This document shows, piece after piece, positions 1-7,679 of a stretch of 10,904 bases of DNA (the stretch's first letter is position 1; each line of letters opens with the position of its first letter). The notes under the pieces were generated by a model. It saw only the letters and a list, made by a program, of their open reading frames with translations. It was not told where the DNA came from and ran no database searches. The translations under genes and the position numbers were made by a program. The DNA comes from RBG-16-66-20 sp035517595 (GTDB lineage: Bacteria; Pseudomonadota; Gammaproteobacteria; Burkholderiales; SG8-39): NCBI GenBank assembly GCA_035517595.1, contig DATIYN010000073.1:1-10904 (forward strand), given 5' to 3'.

Positions 1-126
1 ATCGAGTCCTTCGACCAGTACGTCGTCCTGCTCAAGAATTCGGTCACGCAGATGGTCTACAAGCACGCGATCTCGACCGTCGTGCCCTCGCGCCCGATCA
101 CCCTTTCCGCAGAGACGGGCGCCTAG
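1..126 (+). CDS. hfq: RNA chaperone Hfq, C-terminal part (5' end outside window)
   Basis: The first 41 codons, open from base 1 to the TAG at 124-126, encode the second half of Hfq, the hexameric Sm-like protein that anneals small RNAs to mRNAs. Visible are the end of the Sm fold (FDQYVVLLKNSVTQMVYKHA) and the Sm2 motif YKHAISTVVPSR, whose lysine and histidine belong to the proximal uridine-binding face in the family. The tail after the Sm core is short (about ten residues), typical of betaproteobacterial Hfq and unlike the long enterobacterial tail. hflX begins 6 nt downstream, as in most proteobacteria, so the two are very likely cotranscribed. Only the N-terminal half is missing, because of the window edge. 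Confidence 0.97.
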   Translation: MESFDQYVVLLKNSVTQMVYKHAISTVVPSRPITLSAETGA

Positions 127-132
127 CTCCGT

Positions 133-1308
133 TTGCTCGACGAGCCCGCCGTTGCCGCGCGCAGGGCGGCGGACGCTGCCGCCGCGGTGCTGGTCTGCCT
201 CGACTTCGGCGACGAGCGCTACGAGGACGACGTCGCCGAGATGGTGCGCCTCGCGCAGAGCGCGGGGGCGCGCCGCAGCCAGGTGGTGCGCGGCCGGCGC
301 CGGCGCCCGGACCCGAGGCTGTACGCGGGCAGCGGCAAGGTCGCCGAGATCGGCGAGGCCGCCGACGCGCTGAATGCGGGGGCCGTGATCTTCAACCACG
401 AGCTGTCGCCCGCGCAGGAGCGCAACCTCGAGAAGGCGCTCGGCCGCCGCGTGCTCGACCGCACCGAGCTGATCCTCGAGATCTTCGCGCAGCGCGCGCA
501 GACCAGCGAAGGCAAGCTGCAGGTCGAGCTCGCGCAGCTGGTGCACCTGTCGACCCGACTGGTGCGCGGCTGGACGCACCTGGAGCGCCAGCGCGGCGGA
601 CTCGGCAAGACCGGCGGCCCCGGCGAGAAGCAGATCGAGCTCGACCGGCGCATGATCGGCGCGCGCATCGGGGTCTTGAAGAAGAAGCTGGCCGAACTGC
701 GCCGGCAAGGAATGATCCGGCGGCGCGCGCGCGCGCGCCGCGACGTGTTCTCGGTCGCGCTCGTGGGCTACACCAACGCAGGCAAGTCCACGCTGTTCAA
801 CGCCCTGACGCGCGCGGGCGCGTACGAGGCCGACAAGCTGTTCGCCACGCTCGACACCACCGCGCGCAAGCTGTGGATCGCAGGCGAAGGCGGGCGCGCG
901 GGACGCGAGGTGGTGCTCTCGGACACCGTCGGCTTCATCCGCGACCTGCCGCACAGCCTGGTGGCCGCGTTCCGCGCGACGCTGGAGGAGACCGTGCGCG
1001 CCGACCTGCTGCTGCACGTGGTCGACAGCGCCTCGCCCGCGCGCGCGAGAGAGGCCGCGGACGTGGACAAGGTGCTGGCCGAGATCGGGGCCGGCGCCGT
1101 GCCGCAGATCGCGGTCTGGAACAAGTGCGACCTCTCCGCGCTCGCGCCGTCGGTCGAACGCGATGAATATGGTAGGATTTCGCGCGTTTTCGTGAGCGCG
1201 CGCACGGGCGGAGGCCTCGCCGGCCTGCGCGGCGCGATCGCCGAGGCCGCGCAGCGGAGAGAGCCGCGCGGCCGGCCCGACAACCCCTCTCCACAGCCGA
1301 GCCTCTAG
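133..1308 (+). CDS. hflX: GTPase HflX (ribosome-associated, 391 aa)
   Basis: HflX is a translational GTPase of the Obg-HflX superfamily; in known members it binds the 50S subunit and splits stalled ribosomes. The N-terminal HflX domain (about residues 15-190) carries the glycine-rich signature RGGLGKTGGPGE at 154-165. The G domain shows G1 GYTNAGKST (212-220), G3 DTVGF (264-268), G4 NKCD (330-333) and G5 SA (355-356), all intact. A very arginine-rich linker (about 194-205) joins the domains and is encoded partly by a (GC)8 run. The C-terminal tail is short. The TTG start at 133 lies 6 nt after the hfq stop and has no clear Shine-Dalgarno sequence, so coupling to hfq is likely. A start at one of the GTG codons about 18 codons further in cannot be excluded. 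hflK follows after 13 nt. Confidence 0.95.
   Translation: MLDEPAVAARRAADAAAAVLVCLDFGDERYEDDVAEMVRLAQSAGARRSQVVRGRRRRPDPRLYAGSGKVAEIGEAADALNAGAVIFNHELSPAQERNLEKALGRRVLDRTELILEIFAQRAQTSEGKLQVELAQLVHLSTRLVRGWTHLERQRGGLGKTGGPGEKQIELDRRMIGARIGVLKKKLAELRRQGMIRRRARARRDVFSVALVGYTNAGKSTLFNALTRAGAYEADKLFATLDTTARKLWIAGEGGRAGREVVLSDTVGFIRDLPHSLVAAFRATLEETVRADLLLHVVDSASPARAREAADVDKVLAEIGAGAVPQIAVWNKCDLSALAPSVERDEYGRISRVFVSARTGGGLAGLRGAIAEAAQRREPRGRPDNPSPQPSL
723..738. repeat. (GC)8 dinucleotide run inside hflX
   Basis: Sixteen bases of uninterrupted alternating GC lie in the segment of hflX that encodes the arginine/alanine-rich linker between the N-terminal domain and the G domain. Alternating GC of this length is prone to Z-form DNA and to slippage; gain or loss of one unit would frameshift hflX. 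It may simply reflect CGC/GCG codon preference. Confidence 0.8.
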
Positions 1309-1321
1309 CCACGAGCCAGTC

Positions 1322-2530
1322 ATGTCGCTGAACGACCCGAACTGGGGCCGCGGGGGCGGGAACCGCGGCCCGGGCGGCGGCAACCAGGGCCCGCCCGACC
1401 TCGACGAGCTCTGGCGCAACTTCAACCGCAAGCTGAACGACCTGTTCGGCCGCCGGCGCCCGCCGGGCGGCGAGCCGCCGCCGCGCGTGCCCTCGGGCTT
1501 CCGCATGGGCGGCGCGGGCCTCATCGCGGCCGTCGTGCTCGCCGTCTGGCTCGCGAGCGGCTTCTACATCGTGGTCGAGGGGCAGCGCGGCGTGGTGCTC
1601 ACCTTCGGCCAGTTCTCGACCGAGACCGGCGCGGGGCTGCGCTGGCGCCTGCCCTGGCCGATCCAGTCGCACGAGATCGTCAACCTCGCGCAGGTGCGCA
1701 CGCTCGAGATCGGCTACCGCAACAACGTGAAGACGCGCGTGCTCAAGGAGTCGCTGATGCTGACCGACGACGAGAACATCGTCGATCTGCAGTTCGCGGT
1801 TCAGTACCTCGTGCGCGACGCCAGGGACTTCCTGTTCACGAACCGCAAGCCCGACGACACCGCGATGCAGGCGGCCGAGACGGCGATGCGCGAGGTCATC
1901 GGCAAGAGCCGCATGGACCAGATCCTCTACGAGGGCCGCGAGGCGATCCAGATCAGCGTGCAGCAGCTCATGCAGCAGATCCTCGACCGCTACCACACGG
2001 GCATCACCGTGAGCCGCGTCACGATCCAGAGCGCGCAGCCGCCCGAGCAGGTGCAGGCGGCGTTCGACGACGCAGTCAAGGCGAACCAGGACCGCGAGCG
2101 GCAGAAGAACGAGGGCCAGGCCTACGCCAACGACGTGGTGCCGAAGGCGCGCGGCGCGGCCTCGCGCCTGATGCAGGAAGCCGACGGCTACCGCCAGCGC
2201 GTGATCGCCACCGCCGAGGGCGACGCGGTGCGCTTCAAGCAGGTGCTCACCGAGTACGCCAAGGCGCCTGCGGTGACGCGCGAGCGCATCTACATCGACA
2301 CCATGGCGCAGGTCTACAGCAACACCTCGAAGGTGATGCTGGACTACAAGGGCAGCGGCAACCTGCTGTACCTGCCGCTCGACAAGCTGCAGCAGCAGGT
2401 CGGCGCCGCGGCGCTCGCCGAGCAGGCGGCGCGCGCGGCACAGCCGGCCGCACCCGAGGTGCCCGTGGTGCCGGATGCGGGCTCGCGCTCGCGCGAGGCG
2501 CTGCGCGACCGCGGCAGGGGAGAGCGCTGA
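1322..2530 (+). CDS. hflK: FtsH protease modulator HflK (402 aa)
   Basis: HflK is the larger SPFH/band-7 partner of HflC. In E. coli the two form a periplasmic cage around the membrane protease FtsH and restrain its activity. The first ~60 residues are cytoplasmic, rich in Gly, Pro, Arg and Asn (repeated GGGN/GPGGGN), as in other HflK proteins. One membrane segment follows at about 64-83 (GLIAAVVLAVWLASGFYIVV), then the band-7 domain beginning VEGQRGVVLTFGQF. A long helical region rich in Gln, Ala and Glu continues to about residue 320, and the tail is low-complexity (Ala/Pro, then Arg/Glu). Length is normal for the family. The ATG at 1322 gives the canonical N-terminus but has only a weak Shine-Dalgarno. 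The TGA overlaps the ATG of a mini-ORF (TGATG) leading into hflC. Confidence 0.96.
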   Translation: MSLNDPNWGRGGGNRGPGGGNQGPPDLDELWRNFNRKLNDLFGRRRPPGGEPPPRVPSGFRMGGAGLIAAVVLAVWLASGFYIVVEGQRGVVLTFGQFSTETGAGLRWRLPWPIQSHEIVNLAQVRTLEIGYRNNVKTRVLKESLMLTDDENIVDLQFAVQYLVRDARDFLFTNRKPDDTAMQAAETAMREVIGKSRMDQILYEGREAIQISVQQLMQQILDRYHTGITVSRVTIQSAQPPEQVQAAFDDAVKANQDRERQKNEGQAYANDVVPKARGAASRLMQEADGYRQRVIATAEGDAVRFKQVLTEYAKAPAVTRERIYIDTMAQVYSNTSKVMLDYKGSGNLLYLPLDKLQQQVGAAALAEQAARAAQPAAPEVPVVPDAGSRSREALRDRGRGER

Positions 2531-2556
2531 TGCGCGCGGCCGGGGGTCGCCCATGA
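2530..2556 (+). other. Possible 8-codon coupling mini-ORF between hflK and hflC
   Basis: An ATG overlaps the hflK stop (TGATG), and the mini-ORF reads MRAAGGRP before its TGA at 2554-2556, which in turn overlaps the hflC ATG (ATGA). The best ribosome binding site at this junction, AGGGGAGAG at 2516-2524, is well spaced for this ATG and too far from hflC. This arrangement could carry ribosomes from hflK to hflC by termination-reinitiation. The peptide itself shows nothing recognisable, and a chance arrangement remains possible. Confidence 0.35.
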
Positions 2557-3443
2557 GGGCGCTGGGTCCCGCTCTCGCGGTGGTGCTCGCGATCCTGGTG
2601 CTCGTCGCCTCGACCGTGTTCACGGTCGACCAGCGCCAGAACGCGATCATCTTCCAGCTCGGCGAGGTGAAGGAGGTGGTCACCCAGCCCGGCCTGCACT
2701 TCAAGTGGCCGCTGGTGCAGAACGTGCGCGTGTTCGACATGCGCATCCTGACCTTCGACGACGCCGAGCCGCTGCGCTTCATCACCTCGGAGAAGAAGCC
2801 GGTGCTCGTGGACTCGTTCGTGAAGTGGCGCATCGTCGACGTCAAGCAGTTCTACGTCTCGGTGCAGGGCGACGAGCTGCGCGCCACCACGCGCCTGAAG
2901 CAGACGATCTCGGGCGGCCTGCAGAACGAGTTCAACAAGCGCACGGTGCACGAAGTGGTGTCGGGCGAGCGCGAGAAGATCATGGAGGAGGTGCGCCTGA
3001 AGGCCGACCTGGAGCTGCGCCGCGACCTCGGCGTCGAGATCGTCGACGTGCGCCTGAAGCGCGTCGACCTGCCGCAGGAGGTGAGCGAGTCCGTCTACCG
3101 GCGCATGGAGGCCGAGCGCAAGCGCATCGCCAACGAGCTGCGCTCGACCGGCTCCGCGGAGGCCGAGCGCATCCGTGCGGACGCCGACCGGCAGCGCGAA
3201 ATCATTCTCGCCGAGGCCTACCGCGACGCGCAGAAGATCAAGGGCGAGGGCGACGCCAAGGCCGCCGCGACTTACGCGCAGGCGTTCTCGCAGAACCCGG
3301 AGTTCTTCGCCTTCTACCGCTCGATGGAGGCCTACAAGTCGAGCTTCCGCAGCAAGTCGGACCTGGTGGTGCTGGAGCCGAACTCGGATTTCTTCCGCTA
3401 CCTGCACGACGCCACCGGCAAGCAGGTCCCGGCGAAGAAATGA
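2553..3443 (+). CDS. hflC: FtsH protease modulator HflC (296 aa)
   Basis: HflC is the second SPFH/band-7 subunit of the HflKC complex that surrounds FtsH at the inner membrane. The protein begins MRALGPALAVVLAILVLVAS, an uncleaved membrane anchor at about residues 4-21. The band-7 domain follows directly (FTVDQRQNAIIFQLGEV). Conserved features include the region around RRDLGVEIVDVRLKRVDLP and the long charged helix with ERKRIANELRSTG and AEAERIRADADRQREI. The C-terminal part (FFAFYRSMEAYKSSF, then DFFRYL) is typical of HflC. The ATG at 2553 is preferred because an upstream extension would add an arginine-rich stretch read from another frame of hflK. Spacing to hflK is 22 nt, bridged by the mini-ORF, and the DUF2065 gene starts 6 nt after the stop. 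Confidence 0.96.
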   Translation: MRALGPALAVVLAILVLVASTVFTVDQRQNAIIFQLGEVKEVVTQPGLHFKWPLVQNVRVFDMRILTFDDAEPLRFITSEKKPVLVDSFVKWRIVDVKQFYVSVQGDELRATTRLKQTISGGLQNEFNKRTVHEVVSGEREKIMEEVRLKADLELRRDLGVEIVDVRLKRVDLPQEVSESVYRRMEAERKRIANELRSTGSAEAERIRADADRQREIILAEAYRDAQKIKGEGDAKAAATYAQAFSQNPEFFAFYRSMEAYKSSFRSKSDLVVLEPNSDFFRYLHDATGKQVPAKK

Positions 3444-3449
3444 CCGGCC

Positions 3450-3638
3450 ATGGGCACCACGTTGCTGATGGCGGTCGCGCTGATGCTCGTGATCGAGGGC
3501 CTGCTGCCGTTCCTTGCGCCTAGCGCCTGGCGCGAGACCTTCCGCCGACTCATGCAGCTCACCGACGGCCAGATCCGCTTCTTCGGCCTGAGCGCGATGC
3601 TGGCCGGCCTGCTGCTGCTGTTCCTCGCGAGGCTCTGA
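3450..3638 (+). CDS. yjeT: DUF2065 small membrane protein (YjeT-like, 62 aa)
   Basis: This small integral membrane protein of the DUF2065 family has no established function. Two hydrophobic helices are visible, at about residues 2-23 (TTLLMAVALMLVIEGLLPFL) and 44-61 (FFGLSAMLAGLLLLFLARL). They are joined by the family-typical loop APSAWRETFRRLMQLTDGQIR. Its position between hflC and hisZ/purA is the same as that of yjeT between hflC and purA in E. coli, which supports both the assignment and a real gene. The gene starts 6 nt after hflC and ends 5 nt before hisZ. A membrane role linked to HflKC-FtsH is only a guess from this conserved neighbourhood. Confidence 0.9.
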   Translation: MGTTLLMAVALMLVIEGLLPFLAPSAWRETFRRLMQLTDGQIRFFGLSAMLAGLLLLFLARL

Positions 3639-3643
3639 GTCCC

Positions 3644-4605
3644 GTGCGCTGGCTGCTGCCCGAGCACATCGACGACGTGCTGCCCGACGAGGCGATGCGC
3701 ATCGAAGAGCTGCGCCGTCGCATTTTGGATTTATTTTTTGAACATAAATTCCAATTGGTCATGCCTCCCCTGGTCGAGTTCACCGACTCGCTGCTGACCG
3801 GCACCGGGCGCGATCTCGACCTGCGCACCTTCAAGCTTGTCGACCAGCTCTCGGGCCGCATGATGGGAGTGCGCGCCGACATCACGCCGCAGGTCGCGCG
3901 CATCGACGCGCACCTGCTCAACCGCAAGGGCGTGACGCGGCTGTGCTACTGCGGCAGCGTGCTGCACGCGCGTCCCGCGACGCCCGCCGCCACGCGCGAG
4001 CCGATCCAGATCGGCGCCGAGTTGTTCGGCGAGAAGGGCGTCTCGGGCGACCTGCAGATCCAGGGGCTGCTGTGCAAGGCGCTCGCGGCCGCGGGCGCGA
4101 AGGGCGCGCGCATGGACGTCGGCCACGTCGCGGTGTTCCGCGCGCTGGTGCAGGAGGCCGGCGTCGGCGGCGAGACCGAGGCGGAGCTGTTCGAGGCGCT
4201 GCAGAAGAAGGACGCCGCCGCGCTGAAGTCGCTGACGCGCAGGCTGCCCGCGACGACCCGCAAGGCGCTCCTGCTGCTGCCGGATCTCTATGGCGGGGTC
4301 GAAGTTCTTGCGCTTGCAGCAAAGGAATTGCCCGACAACGAAACCATCAGGTCGTCGCTCAGGACGCTGAATGCGCTCGCCAAGGCCTCGCCGATCCCGG
4401 TGAGCTTCGACCTGGCCGAGCTGCGCGGCTACCACTACCACTCGGGCGTGGTGTTCGACGCCTACTGCGACGGAGTCGCGGGCCCGGTGGCGCGCGGCGG
4501 GCGCTACGACGAGGTCGGCAAGGCCTTCGGCCGGCCGCGCGCGGCGACCGGGTTTTCGATCGAACTCCGCGAACTTAGTTCTTCTGTAAAGACAAAAAAG
4601 AGGAA

Positions 4606-4609
<4 letters not shown>
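3644..4609 (+). CDS. hisZ: ATP phosphoribosyltransferase regulatory subunit HisZ (321 aa, short C-terminus)
   Basis: HisZ is a paralogue of histidyl-tRNA synthetase. It does not charge tRNA; with short-form HisG it forms the first enzyme of histidine synthesis and mediates histidine feedback. Class II synthetase-like regions are clear: LLPEHIDDVLPDEA at the N-terminus, LLTGTGRDLDLRTFKLVDQL, DITPQVAR (79-86), the HisA-type loop RGYHYHSG (261-268) and motif 3 RGGRYD (284-289). It is HisZ rather than HisS because the anticodon-binding domain is missing and motif 3 ends GFSIELREL. Family members I recall from betaproteobacteria run to about 380 residues; here the protein stops 32 residues after RGGRYD, with tail SSSVKTKKRK. 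The start is GTG at 3644. The stop overlaps the purA ATG. Two low-GC patches lie inside the gene. Confidence 0.92.
4594..4600 (+). other. In-phase A_AAA_AAG heptamer (possible -1 slippery site) at end of hisZ
   Basis: The hisZ codons ACA AAA AAG place the sequence A AAA AAG in exactly the phase used by the dnaX -1 frameshift site of E. coli. Slipping back one base here gives GAG GAA ATG, which is the purA frame, so a HisZ-PurA fusion could be made at low level. The zero-frame stop follows two codons later. A GAGC-GCA-GCTC hairpin of only 4 bp starts 7 nt downstream; no strong stimulator is visible. Frameshifting is an inference, not shown. Confidence 0.35.
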
Positions 4610-5900
<1,291 letters not shown>

Positions 5901-5901
<1 letters not shown>

Positions 5902-5918
5902 CCGGCCGCGTGGCCGGC
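5901..5918. repeat. GC-rich inverted repeat just after purA
   Basis: GCCGGCC, a 4-nt loop GCGT, then GGCCGGC form a perfect 7-bp hairpin beginning at the last base of the purA stop codon. No T-run follows on either strand, so it is not a standard intrinsic terminator. It may stabilise the 3' end of the operon mRNA or mark the operon end. Confidence 0.6.
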
Positions 5919-5944
5919 GCGGACGCGGCCGGAGGGAGGAATGC

Positions 5945-6325
5945 ATGAGCGAAGCCTGCGAATTGTGCAGCCCCGGTGTCACGCTGTTCGCAAACGCGCT
6001 GGCCTACGTCAGCCGTGAGCGCAACGCGCTCAGCCGCGGGCACGTGATCGCCGTCCCAAGGCGCCATGTCGCGAGCTTCTTTGAAATGACCGCCGACGAG
6101 CAGGCTGCGGTGCTCGAACTGCTGACGGCGGCGCAGCGGACGATTCAGGCGGAACACCGGCCGGACGGGTACAACATCGGCGTCAATGTGGGAAAGGCGG
6201 CGGGGCAGTCGCGGATGCATGTCCATGTGCACCTCATTCCACGCTTTTCGGGCGATGTTCCGGACCCGAGCGGGGGAATACGCTGCGTGCTCGCCGGGAA
6301 GAGGGCTGCGGGCCCGGCGCGCTGA
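5945..6325 (+). CDS. HIT-family nucleotide-binding hydrolase (126 aa)
   Basis: This is a histidine-triad protein, a family of small dimeric enzymes that hydrolyse or transfer nucleoside phosphoramidates and related nucleotides in the cytoplasm. The signature HxHxHxx is present as H92-V-H94-V-H96-L-I; by analogy with Hint the middle histidine (H94) is the nucleophile. Upstream are the family-typical CELC pair (C5, C8), HVIAVPRRHV (33-42) and YNIGVNVG (76-83). The tail after the triad is short. ATG 5945 was chosen over the ATG at 5941, which is in another frame, because GGAGG at 5935-5939 is well placed and the product begins in the family way. It follows purA by 43 nt. The specific substrate cannot be read from the sequence. 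Confidence 0.9.
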   Translation: MSEACELCSPGVTLFANALAYVSRERNALSRGHVIAVPRRHVASFFEMTADEQAAVLELLTAAQRTIQAEHRPDGYNIGVNVGKAAGQSRMHVHVHLIPRFSGDVPDPSGGIRCVLAGKRAAGPAR

Positions 6326-6370
6326 GTTTCGCGGAAAATCGACTCCGACCCATTTTCGTCGAGGAGGCCT

Positions 6371-6561
6371 ATGGAAAACACGATGATCACCACGGCGCTG
6401 GAACTTCCCGGCTACAGGATCACCAAGAGCCTGGGCGTGGTGCGCGGGATCACGGTGCGGTCGCGATCGTCGGCGTGCGCTACGATGCCACCGAGGTGAT
6501 GGCGGGGCTGACCGAGGTGCTGTGCTACGGGACCGCGGTCGTCGTGGCGCCCGCGCAGTGA
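6371..6561 (+). pseudogene. Broken YbjQ/DUF74 family gene with internal deletion and frameshift
   Basis: A well-placed AGGAGG (6362-6367) precedes an ATG whose reading frame gives ALELPGYRITKSLGVVRGITVRSRS, the start of a YbjQ (DUF74, putative heavy-metal-binding) protein. The frame then leaves the family and stops at 6497-6499 after 42 codons. From about 6457 a second frame encodes the family's C-terminal end: AVAIVGVRYDATEV, then LTEVLCYGTAVVVAPAQ, with stop at 6559-6561. Intact members are roughly 105-110 residues; about 40-50 central residues are missing and the two halves are out of phase. The gene is therefore almost certainly inactive. The stop of the remnant overlaps an ATG (TGATG) just ahead of the DUF2059 gene. 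The family's function is itself not settled. Confidence 0.85.
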
Positions 6562-6587
6562 TGGACAACAAACCAGAGGGAGGCAAC

Positions 6588-7091
6588 ATGCGTGTTCTGA
6601 GAATCGGCCTGGTCGCCTTGCTGCTCGGCTCCGCGCCCGCCTGGGCGGCGCCGGCGAGCGAGGCCTCGATCCGGGAGCTGCTGTCGGTCACCCAGGCCGC
6701 GAAGCTGCTGGAGGGCGTGCGCGCCCAGTTCGACGGCCTGATGGGCAACATGATCCGCCAGGCGATGAACGGCAGGACGCCGACGCCGGCGCAGGAGCAG
6801 GCGATCCAGCGCATGAAGAGCCGGATGGTCGCCGTGCTGCAGTCGGAGCTGTCCTGGGAGAAGCTCGAGCCGATGTACCAGCGCCTGTACCGGGATTCGT
6901 TCACCGACGAGGAGGTCGGCGGGATGCTCGCCTTCTACCGGACGCCGGCAGGGCGGGCGGTGATCGAAAAGATGCCGCTGCTGATGCAGAACACCATGGT
7001 GGAGGTGCAGGGGATGATCGCCGGCATGGCCCCGCAGATGCATCGCATCGAGCAGGATCTGCTCGCCGACCTGAAGGCCGCGGGCCAGTAG
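6588..7091 (+). CDS. DUF2059 family exported protein (167 aa)
   Basis: The protein has a clear signal peptide, MRVLRIGLVALLLGSAPAWA, ending in an AxA-type cleavage site near residue 20, so it is probably periplasmic. The mature part is mostly helical. It contains the DUF2059 region around residues 85-150, with WEKLEPMYQRLYRDSFTDEE followed by MLAFYRTPAGRAVIEKMP, the most conserved stretch of the family. No enzyme motif or established function is known to me. ATG 6588 is preferred to the in-frame ATG at 6561 because AGAGGGAGG lies just upstream and the signal peptide then begins at residue 1. The response regulator gene starts 5 nt after its stop, so the two are probably cotranscribed. Confidence 0.85.
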   Translation: MRVLRIGLVALLLGSAPAWAAPASEASIRELLSVTQAAKLLEGVRAQFDGLMGNMIRQAMNGRTPTPAQEQAIQRMKSRMVAVLQSELSWEKLEPMYQRLYRDSFTDEEVGGMLAFYRTPAGRAVIEKMPLLMQNTMVEVQGMIAGMAPQMHRIEQDLLADLKAAGQ

Positions 7092-7096
7092 CGCCG

Positions 7097-7516
7097 ATGA
7101 GCAGCACGATCCTGCTGGTCGAGGACAATCCGGACGACGCCGAGCTGACCAGGCTCGCGCTGGACCGCCTCGGCAAGTACGCGCGCGTGGTGGTGCTCGG
7201 CGACGGTGCGCAGGTGATGGACTATCTCGCCGACGACCTGCGCGTATCGCAGGTGCGCGTCATCATCCTCGACGTCAAGCTGCCCAAGATGGACGGCATC
7301 CAGGTGCTCGCGAAGCTGAAGTCCGGCGCGCGCACGCGCTCGATCCCGGTGGTGATGCTCAGCTCTTCGACCCGGGGCAGCGACATCGCGCAATGCTACG
7401 AGGCGGGCGCCAACAGCTTCGTCGTCAAGCCCGTGGAGCTGGACGACTACCTAGACAAGATTTCCGCGCTTGCACGCTATTGGGACGAAGTCAATCAGCC
7501 GCCCCCGGTACGCTAG
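7097..7516 (+). CDS. Orphan single-domain response regulator, Rcp1/CheY-like (139 aa)
   Basis: The whole protein is one receiver (REC) domain with no output domain. The acidic pocket is E9/D10, the phosphorylation site is D59 in VIILDVKLPKMDG, the switch serine is S89 (VVMLSSS) and the conserved lysine is K111 in VVKPVELDD. The opening ILLVEDNPDDAELT and the ending ARYWDEVNQPPP are typical of the Rcp1 subfamily, whose best-known members pair with bacterial phytochromes and other hybrid kinases. All key residues are present, so it should accept phosphate. No histidine kinase lies in the window, so its partner is unknown. It starts 5 nt after the DUF2059 gene without a good Shine-Dalgarno. Its stop codon lies within the palindrome ACGCTAGCGT (7510-7519). 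Confidence 0.92.
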   Translation: MSSTILLVEDNPDDAELTRLALDRLGKYARVVVLGDGAQVMDYLADDLRVSQVRVIILDVKLPKMDGIQVLAKLKSGARTRSIPVVMLSSSTRGSDIAQCYEAGANSFVVKPVELDDYLDKISALARYWDEVNQPPPVR

Positions 7517-7553
7517 CGTGCGCGGGAGGGCGCGTCCGGATGGATTAGACTTC

Positions 7554-7640
<87 letters not shown>

Positions 7641-7650
7641 GAGGGGGCGA

Positions 7651-7679
7651 ATTCTAGTGTCTGACTTCCCGAGTGTCAA
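7651..7679 (-). promoter_or_regulatory. Near-consensus sigma70 promoter of tRNA-Leu
   Basis: On the minus strand, TTGACA (7674-7679, perfect -35), a 17-nt spacer and TAGAAT (7651-7656, five of six -10 bases) lie 10 nt upstream of the mature tRNA 5' end at 7640. This is close to an ideal housekeeping promoter. The -35 hexamer overlaps codons 1-3 of the divergent rnr gene, including two bases of its GTG start. Confidence 0.85.

Noticed and set aside
1155..1195. AT-rich stretch near the hflX 3' end (TATGGTAGGATTT) as an internal promoter for hflK
   Set aside because: A -10-like TAGGAT is present but no convincing -35 lies at the right distance; the segment is also the normal coding sequence before the G5 motif.
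2475..2552. Longer N-terminus for HflC
   Set aside because: The extension is arginine-rich and lies within hflK. The ATG at 2553 puts the membrane anchor at the N-terminus, as in the family.
935..2845. Long open frame on the minus strand across hflX, hflK and hflC
   Set aside because: It is antisense to three clear genes, has a repetitive Ala/Arg/His/Leu composition typical of the complement of GC-rich codons, and resembles no family.
6334..6357. Inverted repeat GAAAAT...ATTTTC after the HIT gene as a terminator
   Set aside because: The stem is only 6 weak pairs around a 12-nt loop with no GC-rich core and no T-run.
7510..7553. Terminator between the response regulator and tRNA-Leu
   Set aside because: Only a 10-bp palindrome (ACGCTAGCGT) and a short GCGC pairing are seen; there is no stable stem followed by a T-run on either strand.
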